A DNA stretch of 64,000 nucleotides from Micropterix aruncella (GCA_944548615.1 OX155971.1:24200782-24264781); one strand, 5' to 3'. Positions 21,062 through 32,800 are shown, counted from the first letter of the stretch. The notes: generated from the sequence alone by a model not told the origin. Numbers and translations are program-made.

Positions 21062-22545
21062 TTATGTATCTACTTTCGCCATTTTATAGGTAGTTCATTG
21101 ATTCCTTTGCTATGAAAAATTTGGGAGCAAGAATTAATTGAATCGTTGAATTCGGTTTGGAGTGCTCATCGGAATCGTTTTTTTTCCTTGCAAGATATTG
21201 TCCAAATTCCGTAAAAAGCGGTAATCTGTTGGAGCAAGGTTCCAGGAGTATGGTTGATATCGGAAACATCAAAATCGCAGGACATCTAATTTGGTGACTG
21301 TCTTTTGTGCAGTGTGTGGTCTAGCAGTTGTCCTGAGGCAGCAGTGGGCTACAGCGATTTACCAGTCTCGGTTATTTAACGGGTAGTTTTTCAATCATGG
21401 TTTGCAATTATTGACAATACAGATTTGCCGTAATCGTTTGGCAAGATTTTAAGAAGCTGTAGTCGATGAGACCAGCACTGGTCCACCAGACACTCGCCAG
21501 GATTTTTTTCTGAGACAACTATTGCTAGAGACAGGATTTGGCCGGTTTTCCTGGGTTCCACCATTGTGACGAGTATTACTCATTACTGTACAGGATTTTT
21601 CACCACAAGTTATGATACGATTTAAACTTCCCTTGTTACGAGGAGCGCCACAACCTGTAAACACATTGTACAGAAGACCCGAACATCCTTCGTCCAAAGA
21701 CAATTTGGCTTTATAGGACCAAAAATTTATAACCATCTAAAAGAATCTATAAACACATGCCAACACATTAAGTCAATCCAATTAAAATCTAAAATTACAC
21801 AACATTTACTTCAGCTTGGTAGAAATGTGGTGGAAAAGGCAATAAGTCATATTTTAAAGTAAAGGTCTACATTATTATTATTGTCATACATTGCACTAAA
21901 CTTTATATTTTAATACTATTTATTTATTTGTTCTACAAACTTCATATTACGTCATTTTATATTAATATTTATTTCCATGGCCATGCTATATCAATATTTT
22001 AAATATAATTATAAGTTTAATTTCAATTCGCTTATCTATTTTATATTTTATAATATTTTGTCTTTTTCATTTTAATATTATGTGCACATGAATAAATCTT
22101 TGCCATACATAGAGTTTTCCTTGGTACGGGCTATGGCCTAGTTAGGCAGATTCTGCAACTAATACAATTAATTGTAAATTTATGTTTTTGAATGAATAAA
22201 ATTATTATTATTATTATTATGACGGTTGAGTAATGTAACGCAGCACTCGACGCGTGTTTGTTGGTGTACCTCACTTAATTCATGCGGTACCCATTTTTCG
22301 AAATTTTTCACTTTTCCAATTTGTTTCAAGTGAATTAAAATTGTTTTATCACTTACACCAAAGCCTGCCGCTAACTCTTACGTGGTTTGCGATGGATCCG
22401 CTTCTACGATAACTTTTAATTCTTCATTGCCAATGAGGGTCTCTAGCCGCCCATAGGGTTTGCTCTTAAGGTCAAAATTTCCAGAACGAAAATGTTGAAA
22501 CCAAAAACGTACCGTCCTTTCTATTACAGTAGCATTCGCATACAC
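21062..22545 (-). pseudogene. mariner transposase relic, split by a LINE
   Basis: Minus-strand pieces in order: VRFWFQHFRSGNFDLKSKP, IVEADPSQTT (then a TAA stop), ELAAGFGVSDKTILIHLKQI, WVPHELSE, and CCVTLLNRH ending at 22219. After a 577-bp insertion, GSLNRIITCGEKS continues from 21641, and later PYSWNLAPTDYRF and ILQGKK. These are mariner-family signatures. The first catalytic Asp of the DD34D triad, normally in TCDEKW, is Gly here (TCGEKS). Stops and shifts are numerous. It is inactive. Confidence 0.88.
21642..22218 (+). mobile_element. LINE 3' end inserted in the mariner relic
   Basis: A C-terminal frame reads FGFIGPKIYNHLKESINTCQ ... VEKAISHILK and stops near 21861. A 3' UTR with 'gggctatggcctagttaggc' follows, then AATAAA and an (ATT)n tail to 22218. 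The mariner sequence resumes on both sides. The 3' UTR motif recurs at 28137-28165 and 58690-58715, so one LINE family supplied several copies. Confidence 0.85.
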
Positions 22546-23123
22546 TTTTACATTTTTACATTACGTTTTTACACTTTACCGCTTACACGCATAATCTTAG
22601 CCTACTAACCGAATGCTTCATCGTCTACTTGTACACAGTGTTGCCTAGGGATGAGTTAAAACAATTGATAAGCGTTTGCATACATTTAAGAGTTTTTAGT
22701 CGGGCAACATTCCCCTCAAGCCCCGATTGGCCGATATCGGCCACAATACGATTCAGCGTGATGGCTCCGTTTGAATTTTATTTTAATTTTGTTTTATTTT
22801 ATTATGTTTTATTATCTTAATATTTTTCATTTTAATTATGGATACAGTGGTTTGGCAGTAATTAATATTTTGGTAAGACAGTATCATAACTCAATTTTTA
22901 AACTATTTTTTACTAAAATTTTTTGGGACAGCAACTTGTCAATCGTCTGAGGGGCCGAGGCCTGAAGGGTTAAGTTCATACCTTAGTCGACAGAATTAAC
23001 AGTATACTTTTTGAGTAATGACTTTGGTTACTTTTTAACTGATACGATGCTATAGGTCTAATAATTAACCCTTTTAACTCCCAGAGGCATTTCTCATCGG
23101 TAGCCATAAACTACTCTACAATA
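22546..23123. other. unassigned sequence
   Basis: May include the unrecognised 5' end of the mariner element. 'attaaccctttt' at 23066 resembles a piggyBac-type end but has no partner that I can see. Confidence 0.3.
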
Positions 23124-23785
23124 TTAACCCTTCGAGTAGCGGCATAATTTCATGACAGACCGAGGCAATTTATTGGAATGTCTTGCAATATCGCCGCGCT
23201 CGACAAAAAGTACTATAACTATGGAACTACTATAGTAATCAATAAAAGAATAAATAAGCAATAATTGCATTGACATTTCCTATATAGAATATTGAAATCT
23301 CATTTTGTAAAACAATTAGATAATTATGAATAAATATGAGAAAGTCGAAAGAGTGAAAAAAACTCGGCATTTATAACGTGTACCTATCTTACGGAAAAAT
23401 ACGGAACCCTATTTAGAAATTGTAAATGCTATCGTGATCTTTATTATATTCTCTATCAAAAGTAATATTTGGTTTTGAGTAATTTACATAAAAAAAATAT
23501 TTAGACATTAACTCATTAAAACCAATAAAATTTTTGATGATTTCTCGAAAAAAAAGTACGATGTTTGACAATGGAATTTTACCAGAAATATCCGCGAAAT
23601 GACGCGTGACATTATTCTAACGGCTGTCTATGTACCTGTGGTAATAGTGAGATATTTGGTATGGATTTTAGGATGCGTTCGAATTAGAAAATAATATTAC
23701 TGTTCGCTCCGGGAGCAAGCCGCCAATATTGGTCGTTACGTAGTCAACGGTGTTCTGATGTGCAACCAAATTTGGTCGCCTTTGG
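23124..23785 (-). mobile_element. piggyBac-like MITE, truncated at one end
   Basis: Begins TTAACCCTTCGAGTAGCGGC, the same end as the right end of the 35288-35969 copy reverse-complemented. It remains colinear with it ('caatattgccgc'-type block, 'tagaatattgaaatctcatt', 'ggaaccctatttagaaattg', 'attctaacggctgtctatg', 'gggagcaagccgccaatat', 'ccaaatttggtcgcc'). The match is lost just before the other CCC end. No transposase. Confidence 0.78.
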
Positions 23786-23845
23786 TAAAATAGCTTTCGC
23801 TTATGAAATTAAACATTGCTACTATTCCTCTATTACTTTTCCGAC

Positions 23846-24540
23846 ACTAGGTAAAGTATTGTGAAAGCGCTAATAAAATCGAAATGAAGACGGAAATATC
23901 GATTTTGACACCCCGTGAGACGATTAGCACCATTTCCTGATTGAAGTCAGTCTGGGGTCTATGTGTATGTGTGTGTGTGTGTATTCCTCTACGATAGCGC
24001 CTAAACGCTTTATCCGATTGAGCTAAAATTTGGGATGCTGGCATCATTCGGTCATAGCAAGAGTTAAAAAAATAATAGTTGAAATCGGTACACAGAGAGC
24101 GAGCTAGTCATACTTCAATCTCGAAATATTGAACTTAAAGACTTGAAATTCAGACCACAGATGCCTTGTTGGACCGAAATCACGTTGGGTAATTTTAGTT
24201 GGAATTTCTCGTATACAAGCGACGCAAAAGAGAATGAAATACCACCGTATTCATGAAAATACTAAATCATTTTTAGGAAGATACCATTTTAATACCACGG
24301 AAATAATACAAAATAATAAAATATGCTACTTTTGCTATCATAGCCACTTGACACAATCATTATCGGGTGGGGTATAGAGGTTGGAGAAAAGAGGAGGAGA
24401 TTTGGTGAGGTGGAAGCGCGGAGGAAGGGGGTTGAGTGGTTTTGCGCATGGTGGTTTGTCTGCTTTCCGGGAAAGTCTTGGGGTGACACAACCGATTTCC
24501 GAATGTAGTGAAGGACCTCGGCCTAATTATTAGTGAATAT
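23846..24540 (-). repeat. family B dispersed repeat with internal (TG)n
   Basis: Colinear in reverse with 58866-59803. Landmarks: 'gtgtcaccc' near the 5' end, 'ttgtgtcaa', 'gcgtcgcttgt', 'tgatttcggtccaacaagg', 'atgaccgaatgatgcc', 'cagctcaatcggat'-type block, a CA/TG run (23962-23982), then 'gacggaaatatcgatttt' and 'aaagtattgtgaaagcgc'. Its class is unknown. The purine-rich part 24360-24450 corresponds to the pyrimidine-rich part of the other copy. Confidence 0.65.
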
Positions 24541-25159
24541 CTCACCTGAAAGCCCATTCAAATGAGGTAATTCGCAAAATACTTCCGGATTTTTTACATC
24601 GAAACGACACGCTTAGATCTCTACATAACTATCGAAATATATCCGTCCACATCCGACTACGATAACCATGCGACATTATTTTTATCGAAGTAGAATTTTA
24701 TTAAAAAATAATAAATTCTATCACACTCCTGCCGAACGGAGAGTTCGGAATGGTGATTAGGGATAGCAGGGCGAGAAAGAGGAAGGTTAAATCCGAGGGA
24801 TTTCCGTCCTCTTTAAAGCCAGGTAGACGCAATCTTATTATGCTATCCAAGAGAGGAGGGGGGGGGGGAGCTTATTAAATAACGGTTTTAGGGGCTTTTC
24901 TGTGTCAATTCTCCAATTTCATATGATAAATTAAGCGAGAGAGATGCTGATAAGAAAACAACATTGAGAAGGTGGGAACGACCTATTGCTCTTTGATCGT
25001 ACCGAGTTTTAATTACGAAAATAAAGAAAACTCAACAGCTATTGTATCAAATATATTATCATCTCAAGCCGATATTAAAGAAATTCATCTAGATATTTCA
25101 AATTTCCAGTGGCGAACCAAGGAGGGCGGGGTTTATTTATTTATTTATTTATTTGTTAC
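24541..25159. other. unassigned; G-run and TTTA microsatellite
   Basis: An 11-base G run lies at about 24858-24868 and a (TTTA)n stretch at about 25134-25153. No gene recognised. Confidence 0.35.
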
Positions 25160-25700
25160 AACTTGGTAGAGAGTTAACAGTGAGATCGTACAGATATGAT
25201 TTGTAACTATTTATATAAGCAATAAGAAAATGAACATAACCCTTACGATCATTCTAGACGAATGACCAACTAGACCAAACAGCCTTTATCTGGGCATACA
25301 AAATATATAGCCTTTGTATTTGAGTAGTACTGACGTTTGAGTAGTACTGACTAATGTACTACTTTCAATACGAACACTAAGATAATGGCATAAAATAGTA
25401 CACATATTAATACAAATATATATGATAAAGGGTTAGTTACATACATATATACACATATACGCGGTTATCTCCGTTTTTTAATCCCCGTTATTATATCACC
25501 GTTATTATCATTCGTTTTAATACGATTGCATCCAGGAATGGAATTATTACTTGTTGATGTGATATTTACAATAAACAACTGAGAAATGTTGATATATTCA
25601 ATAAATCAAGTACTGCATACAAGCAATCAATATCTAAAATTCTGTTGTGGTTTGGGTTGAGACAATAGTATTATTTGGATATCCTTAGAATATAGGATAC
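25160..25700. repeat. dispersed repeat sharing pieces with 36890 and 32500
   Basis: 25160-25430 matches 36890-37140 ('gaatgaccaactagaccaaa', 'tatctgggcatac', 'gtagtactg', 'ggcataaaatagtacacat'). 25490-25690 matches 32505-32800 ('gcatccaggaatggaattat', 'aaataaacaact', 'tgcatacaagcaatcaatat'). This suggests one longer element whose halves survive separately elsewhere. Confidence 0.6.
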
Positions 25701-26144
25701 TGATATAAAAATATTTACTATGGAGGTTTGACCATTTATTAACGCACATTGACACTTTATCATATACTTATTTTTTACTACACATTAAAGAAAATGTATT
25801 ATAGCATATAAATATAAATACACACTTAAATACGAACCTACACATAAACACACACACTTATAGATGCAGGCATAGTCACCATCTCTCTCACACACACACT
25901 CACTTTATCTGTTTTACTCTACCAGAAAATATACACATACGCACCCAACTTTCAAGCAATTGTAATTTGTTTTGTATCAAAAAATTACTAAAAAGTACCA
26001 GAATTGAAATAAATATACATTTGTAATTCATAGAAAATCCGTAACAGGTTTTATATTTTAGAATGTTTACAGTTGCGTGATTCTGTATAATCATACTGTG
26101 TGTTTCCCTGAATAAATAAATAAATAAATAAATGAATAAAATAC
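25701..26144. other. unassigned, AT-rich
   Basis: Contains a (ATAA)n stretch at 26107-26135 that may be the tail of an unrecognised LINE on the plus strand. Confidence 0.3.
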
Positions 26145-26250
26145 TTTCCCGGCCCACAAACTAACGAGAAGGGAAAGTATTGTAAAAGCTTTTTTGTTTT
26201 CGAGATGAAGACGGAAATATTTATTTTGAGCCACCTGAGATTAACTTGCC
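26145..26250 (-). repeat. family B 3' end fragment
   Basis: Matches the terminal part of family B: 'actttcccggccc...gggaaagtattgtaaaagc' and 'gagatgaagacggaaatat'. The ends form an ACTTTCCC/GGGAAAGT stem, also present at 59780-59802. Confidence 0.6.
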
Positions 26251-26261
26251 ACTAATGCAAC

Positions 26262-26425
26262 AAAAGGGTCTCTGATGGCCTCTGACGGGCAGCTGGCGTA
26301 GCTAGACTGTGGATTGTTTTCCGTCCCAAGTCTTCTGCGCTTACCGATGCTGGAGACAGAACGATAAATTTTGTTAAAACTTCCTGAAGTGCAGGATTGA
26401 CGGAAGTTGATATCCCTAGTTGTGT
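26262..26425 (-). repeat. family Z fragment
   Basis: 'ctctgacgggcagctggcgt', 'agctagactgtggattgttt', 'gagacagaacgataaatt' and 'aaaacttcctgaagt' match the 3' part of the family Z copies at 1250-1390 and 46480-46560. Confidence 0.6.
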
Positions 26426-26429
26426 CAAG

Positions 26430-26560
26430 TGACTATAATAGCAAAAGTAGTATGTTTTAGTATTTTATAGTATTTGCGTGGTATTAAAATGGTTTTTTTC
26501 CACAAATAATATAGTATTTTCCTAAATACACCGGTATTAGATTTTGTTTTGCGTCGCTTG
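26430..26560 (+). repeat. family B internal fragment
   Basis: 'ttgtgtcaagtgactataat' through 'gcgtcgcttg' matches family B at 59070-59415 and, reversed, 24200-24345. It ends exactly where the Helitron at 26561 starts. It lacks the about 210-bp segment present in the 58866 copy. Confidence 0.6.
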
Positions 26561-27139
26561 TCTATACTAATATTAAAAGAGGTAAAGTTTGTGACATTGT
26601 AGGAAGTAATCTCTGAATCTACTGAACCGATTTTGAAAATTCTTTAACCAATAGAAAGCCACGTTATTTGTGAGTATAATAGAATATATATTAATCCGAA
26701 AAATAAAAAGACTTTTTCGTGGTAGTCGGATTTGCAAAATAAGTCGGAGAATAAGCGGTCGAACGAAAAGGTTTCTAACTAACGCTGCCTTAACGATGAG
26801 AGATATATGATTAAGTTCTAGAGAAAAATTGTAGAGCTTGATAATGCCTACAAAAAAGTCAGAGATAGCATATGTCTAACTTTTATATTTACGTCACAAA
26901 AAGTAGTATTTCATATAAAAAAATAATTTAAATCGTTAGGTCATGTTTATTCGTCATATTATTATCAACAATTATGAATTCTTATCAAAATAAGTAAATT
27001 TATCGTCTCAAGTGTTTATGCAGTAAAAACAAAAGACTTTTAATTTTTACTGCATAAATAGTTCACAAATAAGACACTCACAAATAAGACACTCACAAGA
27101 AGACACTCACAAATAACGGTATTATAGTCAAATTGGCAT
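26561..27139 (+). mobile_element. non-autonomous Helitron, 3'-truncated
   Basis: Begins TCTATACTAATATTAAAAGA and follows the 749-800 bp copies at 57123 and 60883 through 'ctgaaccgattttgaaaatt', 'gatgagagatatatgatta' and 'aagacactcacaagaagaca' to 'caaattggcat', where the match stops. The 3' hairpin and CTAG are missing. Confidence 0.8.
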
Positions 27140-27599
27140 TGTTACGGAGATATCCACTTCTTTAAAAATGAGAAAAATCGAATTTTCTACTATCTGTCCT
27201 AGAAACAAAATTTAAATTGTATATTATAGGAAATTTAATTCTCTACAACATTGTATATAAATCTTTTCTAGCTAAAATACACCTAAACGAAAATATAAGC
27301 GAAAATCTGAAGAAATTGACGATTTTTTTCAGTTTTTTCAATATGGCGGCGGGCGCGGAAGGAGGGGAATTGTGCATTTTGCATTTTAAACACTCACTAA
27401 CTATCCTAGACAACATATCAAAAATTCAGAACTACCGGACCTTTTGTAAGGTAACCCCCCCCCCCCCCCTCTATTCACTGGATTATTTAATTAGAGGCAT
27501 CTTATAAGTATATGTCCCAGGATATACAACAAATTGGATGAGTCGAAAAGGATCGTATACAATAAAGACCAATTTAAAAAACGGAGTCACAGGTGGATT
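27140..27599. other. unassigned, with 15-base C run
   Basis: Contains 'tcaatatggcggcgggcgcg' and a C homopolymer at 27455-27469. No gene. A resemblance to the palindrome arms at 12890-12950 (aagcgaaaa, atggcggc) is too weak to call. Confidence 0.3.
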
Positions 27600-28285
27600 C
27601 TTATGAAGGTCGGGATATTAGCCACCAAATATTTGACATTCTTATGTAATTTAATTTAAATAAATTGAATTACTATTATTATTATTTTGTTAAATCGCTG
27701 TTCTTGTGTTTTTGTTGTTCTTTTAATTGAATTATATTGAAATATATATTTTTACTTCTACCATGGACATTTTATATACGATTGTATCCTCGGACTATTT
27801 AAATTGGATTATTTAACTATTTATTGCGATATCATTTTTCCATTTATTTCGATTCATTATTATTATTATTTATATTTTTTTTGTATTTATTACGACATTA
27901 TATTATTATTATTCAATTTGATTATATCACCATTTATTGAATGTTATTTTTCCAGCACACTACAGCTACAGTTACATCACACTGCACTACACTACAGTTA
28001 CATCACACTACACTCAAATTACAATGTTTATTACTATTAGTTAATTTTTAATATTATTTGATACCTAGCATATTTTTAAAATTAAGTATTCTAAAGTATG
28101 TACAAGCCACTGTCTACTTGGTACGCTTGCCTTAGTACGGGCCTAGGCCTAGTTAGGCGGCGTTGACATAAAAAAATTGTGGTCTGAGGTGCTTTCTATT
28201 TTGCTATATTTACATTTAAGCATCTAATGTTAAACTTACAATGTACTGCCGTGAAAAAAAAATGTTTTTCTTTAATAAATAAATA
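27600..28285 (+). mobile_element. LINE 3' UTR and (AAAT)n tail
   Basis: 'cttggtacgcttgccttagt', 'acgggcctaggcctagttag', 'gcggcgttgacataaa' and the tail 'aataaataaataaatac' match the copy at 58605-58852 and the 3' UTR at 22115-22150. The 5' boundary is uncertain; no coding remnant recognised. Confidence 0.65.
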
Positions 28286-28287
28286 AA

Positions 28288-28355
28288 TACCAAATTTCAG
28301 CTTAATCGGATAAAGCGTTTAGGCGCTATCGCGGAGGAATATCGCAAAATTAGCT
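28288..28355 (+). repeat. family B fragment
   Basis: 'accaaatttcagcttaatcg' and 'ataaagcgtttaggcgctat' match the segment next to the CA microsatellite in family B. It follows directly after the LINE tail, so the LINE probably inserted into a family B copy. Confidence 0.6.
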
Positions 28356-28399
28356 AACACGGGTTACATTTTGTCGTTTGAGGGAACTTTTATTTTCGC

Positions 28400-28964
28400 C
28401 GAGCCACGGTTTTCATTTCTGTTGTTAGATGCTCCTTTCAAGAGATCTCCACGCTCGCTCTCTCGTATGTTTATTTTAAATTTATAAATAACGATAGCGG
28501 CTCGAGAATAGCTCTGATATTGGCGGTATGCACGTCACGAGTGCAAGTGCACCGTAGTTTCCCCTTCTTCTCTTTTCCGCTCTACTGAAAGAAGAGAATC
28601 CGACACAACCACGGATTAGAAAAGAGATTTATACTACCAGATGTGTCAATTTCATTAGTACAAAGGTAGACTTGCAAATACTTGATCACCAAGTCCTCTG
28701 CTACTACTCCTGGATGTTCTGAAATGTACATATAAAGCATATAAAGTCCAAAATTACGCATTTTACGTCCAACTCGTTTATGCTTGAGGAGATGTATCGA
28801 CAGATCTGAGGTAATATCAGGCAATTATGTGCCAGTTGAATGACATCGAACGATGGCACATTAGTTAGGGCACCTATAAGTATACTAATTGGCCATATTC
28901 GAGTCGATTACTTAATATTGAATGCAACCAATTATCTAACCAACCAATTATCCAACTAGGGTTG
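28400..28964. other. unassigned sequence
   Basis: No gene recognised; an 80-codon minus frame at 28582-28824 has no known motif. Confidence 0.3.
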
Positions 28965-29590
28965 TCGACTACAGCGGGCGAGCCCGTCACCTCAGGAAGT
29001 TTTAACGATTAGTCATTCTATCTCCCTGGAGTAAGCGCAGAAGACTTGGACAAAACAGTCCACCGTCTAGCTCCGTTACAAACCCGTAAGAGGCCAACGC
29101 CTTAACCGCGAGATAGCCAGGAGTGTTACCCGGCGGGCTTACACTCGCGCCCTTACTTCCAATTGTGACCAGATTACTCCAGTCTCTCGATTGGTTAGGA
29201 GTTCGAGGTCGCTTGCGCGGTCCTCTCCCTTACGAAGCGGTGAAACGGTGTATACCGAATCTATCGCGGACCACAGCGTCCTTTGCCCGGCTGTTTTCCT
29301 AGGATCGGATAGCCGATGGTCGTTTCAAGAGCAGTCGCCGTAAGATCCGCAACCACCCCCGCTCTATAGGTAACAGTACTGCTTCCAGACTCCCCCGACT
29401 GTTAGTCAGAGTGCGCAGTCGATTGGCTTACGCCACACGGTGCGCAGACCGTCCAGGAGCGCCAGAAGGTTGATTCCCAGGGGAAACTAACCATAAGGTC
29501 AGAGTCCTACCCAGGCTCGCACTTCATGCGTGGAGGCCGTCGGATAGGTGTTGACCTGTGAGTGTGACCAACCCTAAACAGAATGGGTCT
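28965..29590 (+). repeat. family Z dispersed repeat, long copy
   Basis: From 'gttgtcgactacagcgggcg' to 'atgggtcttcgtggccaa'. The order of blocks is the reverse complement of the 838-1398 copy and matches 36086-36902. It contains GCGGGCGAGCCCG near its start, a small palindrome. The GC content is well above its surroundings. No conserved frame is seen between copies. Confidence 0.7.
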
Positions 29591-30390
29591 TCGTGGCCAA
29601 CCGAGCAAGGACCCGTTTATTTTTAAACAATATCAAACATAATATTGCTTCTTCGACATCCATCTTTAAGCTGACTACTCCGATATCCTCACGCCAAACG
29701 CTCACTAACCGCTCGCCGTCTGAACACATAACAAAATTTTGCAGTTCAAACCGCACGATTTGCAATCACGCGGTTCCTGTAGGTCTGAATGACCCCTTAT
29801 TTGATGATGATATAAATAAGACCCCCGTGGGAACCACGCAATTTCGCTACCGCGCGATTATCGCCTGAACTGTCGATAATCGTTCGATAACGTTCGCCTC
29901 CTTAATACGACTCTGTGTGTATGCTTTAGCGCGAAGCCTCATTATAAAGAGCAGAAATTCGAGTTTCCGTCTCTTGTCACATCTGCAATGAAAAAAGACC
30001 AATATTATAACCATTCTGTGGTTCGCACACAGCGCACGTCTGAGTGCTTCTTTCACGGCGCTCAGACACTTTACAGCCGGCCGTAACATTGAATAAGCGT
30101 TATTTTCAGCTGCACTCCCGGATTCGAAACGCCATTGAAATGTCGATGGATTGGCGTACTGCAATTTTACTCTTACTCTTTTCGCCAACCGCCATACAAA
30201 GTTATCTAGGAGTTTTATTAACATTTAGGACCTAAAAATAATTAGAAAATAACATTAAAACTAAATCTTAGAGACATGTTCCTTGTTAAGCAACTTAATC
30301 GCGATACTTTTACTATCCCAAAAACGAAATGAGAAACCAAGTAAATATAATAAAAGAATAAACTACTACAAAAAACTACTGACGTTACAG
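29591..30390. other. unassigned, moderately GC-rich
   Basis: Open frames of 91-125 codons exist on both strands (29593-29868 plus; 29847-30224 minus) but none shows a recognisable domain or codon pattern. Possibly unique host DNA. Confidence 0.3.
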
Positions 30391-30394
30391 AAAG

Positions 30395-30535
30395 TGAATT
30401 ATGAAATCGGAGACTATTGCAGTTTTTTGACATTATAAATAAGATAAAAACGAAGTTAACGCGTGAAGTTTGTAACACCCGACGTTTCGGCGACGTTGCA
30501 GCCGCCGTTGTCTAGGGTAGACTCAACTCAAGTCT
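30395..30535 (+). repeat. dispersed repeat, inverted pair with 33335-33455
   Basis: 'gacattataaataagataaa', 'gtgaagtttgtaacacccga', 'cgtttcggcgacgttgcagc', 'cgccgttgtctagggtagac' reappear in reverse complement at 33335-33455 with a few differences. Either two copies of one element or a 3-kb inverted structure. Confidence 0.75.
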
Positions 30536-30639
30536 AAACTGCGCGCGGAAAATTCATTTTTTATCTTTTTTTGTAGAAAGTGAATTATTGTATTTTTATT
30601 GCGTTTTTTTAATGAAATATTTGTGTTTGTATTCAATCA

Positions 30640-30820
30640 GACTATTCATTTAACATTAAACACGGTGTATAATATTTATGCTAATTTATTAACATTTGGA
30701 CATTTGGGCATTTAGACAACTTCTTACTTGATATTTATAAAGTTCACTCGGGATAATGTAACGATTCTAACAATACTACATACTTCAAATTCGTTTTGAA
30801 GTTAGGGTGGAATAAGTTAT
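30640..30820 (+). repeat. dispersed repeat, pair with 60180-60355
   Basis: 'aatttattaacattt', 'catttagacaactt', 'actcgggataatgtaacgat', 'tctaacaatactacatac' and 'gaagttagggtggaataa' have close counterparts in the same order at 60190-60350. Class unknown. Confidence 0.5.
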
Positions 30821-31116
30821 AAAAGCTTTCGTTGGGAGCCATCCCTGGGTGCAGCAGCCATGTCAAAATATATAGCAGTGCAGCAGCTGTATACAAAATT
30901 TTGTGTCTGTGCTGTTGACCATGGAGGAGTAGCCTCGTCGGGAGCCAATCCTGGATGTAGATAGAATCAGGTCATTCTCTCCAAAAAAATGCATGTTTTC
31001 GGAACTAAACCAACATGTAAAATTTTAAATTCATAGGATAAGAGAAAGTGGTTCTAATTCAGTTTGCAAGATTTGACATAAAGAAACTGACAAATATTTC
31101 AAGGTAAATAAAAGCT

Positions 31117-32090
31117 TGTAATAATAATAATAAAACGCTTTATTCTTAAGAAAAGGCGAGCTTATTGCCTGCAGGCAATATTTTAGAGTTAACCAATACC
31201 AATAAAAGGTATGAGCATTATTTGCGAGCAGACTACATAACCTAACATATATAAAGAGTATGGCAAATAAAATAAAAGAGGATAAACTGAAATATATACT
31301 TAACTCTGTTTAGGCACAGGATGTGCCACATCAAAATAATCTAACACCTATAAGGTCGCTATAGTTTAAAAGGTAGGGGAACGGGAGGGAAAAGGGATTT
31401 TATCTGAAAGATTTCAAATGCTCTCTGAGTCTGATTTTGAAACATGTTATGCTTGGCGCGCTTCTCACATTTTTCGGCAAAGCATTCCAAAGACGGGCGC
31501 CATGCACGGTAAAAGAGAAAGAGAAGAAGTCAGTGCTGTGACTAGGGATAGAGAGTAGCAGATTGTCTTTTGATATCAGAGGACGACCATGAGCAAATAG
31601 TGCAGTAAATCTGCCGGTAAGATAATTGGGAGCGACGCCATCATAATGTTAGTTTGATCCTTGTTAAATGTAGTTTATGTAGAACACTTTGGATGCTTTC
31701 TATTTTTCTATTTTTCTAGTTTTTATATATTTTTGTTATTGAATTGCTGATTCTCTATGTTTTCTCATTATTTCTGTTGTTTTTTATTTTCTAGTTTTGA
31801 TGTCTTTGTTATTGAATTTTTGAATTTCTATGTTTTTTTTCAATTGTTAGTTTTTCATAGTTTTTTTATAATTTTATGAGTAATTTGAAATGTAACTTTA
31901 TTTGTAGAAATACCACTAGATATGTAATTTCTATGCCCAGATCGGATTTTTGAAAATAAATTATTCTTATTCTTATTCATCAAAGATCTTGAAATCCATA
32001 CAAAGAACTCGCAAGTCTCTTTTCTCCCGGGTCGACAGCCAGTGAAGTTTCTCTCTGTATTCCGTGATGTGTTATATACGTTTTCCGAAA
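31117..32090 (-). mobile_element. LINE 3' end, minus strand, with nested LINE
   Basis: Minus strand: LHWLSTREKRDLRVLCMDF, KIF, then after a 334-bp insert DGVAPNYLTGRF, FTVHGARLWNALPKNVRSAP and KIRLREHLKSFR with a stop. A 3' UTR and an (ATT)n tail at about 31119-31137 (plus-strand ataataataata) follow. The LYLLTGRF...GARLWNALP pattern is the C-terminus of CR1/Jockey-like LINEs. The 5' end is truncated near 32090. Confidence 0.82.
31644..31977 (+). mobile_element. LINE 3' UTR with (ATTCTT)n tail, nested
   Basis: Interrupts the minus-strand LINE. CATCA occurs on both sides (31639-31643 and 31978-31982), and rejoining there restores the IF-D-GVAP frame. The insert is T-rich UTR ending 'gaaaataaattattcttatt'. 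No coding sequence remains. Confidence 0.78.
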
Positions 32091-32099
32091 TGATTACAT

Positions 32100-32499
32100 A
32101 AATAAATTAAAGAAATATTTTTATTTTAACCTCATTTGAATATTTTTGCTATTAATATAATCTCTTCCGAGCTGTACCTTTATAATATATATTATGTTCA
32201 TAATAACAATATCCCAAAGAGGGTTATGACCTTCATGGGACACACTCGGTAAATATTATATTGAATACTATTATCATGCTACGCTACCTTGCGTGTACAA
32301 AGTACTTATTATTAAAGGCTTTGTTTGACCAATACAATTACGTTATCATTTTAGTTTTAGCTTAATAGTATGCTGATGAGATTTTAGGTTTCCCTATAGT
32401 GAGCGAAAATTACTCTTGGAACTATGAAAAATAGCTGTAACGATCTATTGGGAGAAATTAAAATTAATGCTCCAACAAGAACTACAAGAAATTATGACT
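32100..32499. other. unassigned, AT-rich
   Basis: No gene or repeat recognised. Confidence 0.3.
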
Positions 32500-32504
32500 T
32501 GTTC

Positions 32505-32800
32505 CGATTTCCTCGTTTCAACACGATCGCATCCAGGAATGGAATTATTACTCGTTTCTGTGATCTTTGAAATAAACAACTAGGAAATATACTATAGAGC
32601 GGCGCACATTTACATTTATATTTACATTTATATAAATTTATATACATTTTGTATACATTTTGCCATAGGCATCCATTATTGGACGCCTCACATGTGAGGG
32701 GTTAATATATTCAATATATCGATAACTGCATACAAGCAATCAGTACCTATCTAAAATCCTGTTACGCGATTTGAGTTAAGGCTACACTATAATAGTAAAG
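32505..32800. repeat. dispersed repeat, pair with 25490-25690
   Basis: 'gcatccaggaatggaattat' and 'tgcatacaagcaatcagtac' are shared with 25490-25690, but here an extra about 110 bp (32595-32700, 'tttacatttatatttacatt') is present. The extra block may be an insertion. Confidence 0.55.

Noticed and set aside
23060..23130. Extra piggyBac end at 'attaaccctttt'
   Set aside because: No matching partner end or family match was found.
27065..27120. CRISPR-like repeats of 'cacaaataagacactcacaa'
   Set aside because: Short, touching units inside a Helitron with no spacers; an ordinary internal tandem repeat in a eukaryotic element.
27217..27350. Third copy of the 11.6-13.0 kb palindrome arm
   Set aside because: Short matches fall in conflicting orientations; similarity is too weak.
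29847..30224. 125-codon minus-strand frame
   Set aside because: No recognisable domain; an overlapping plus-strand frame is equally plausible.
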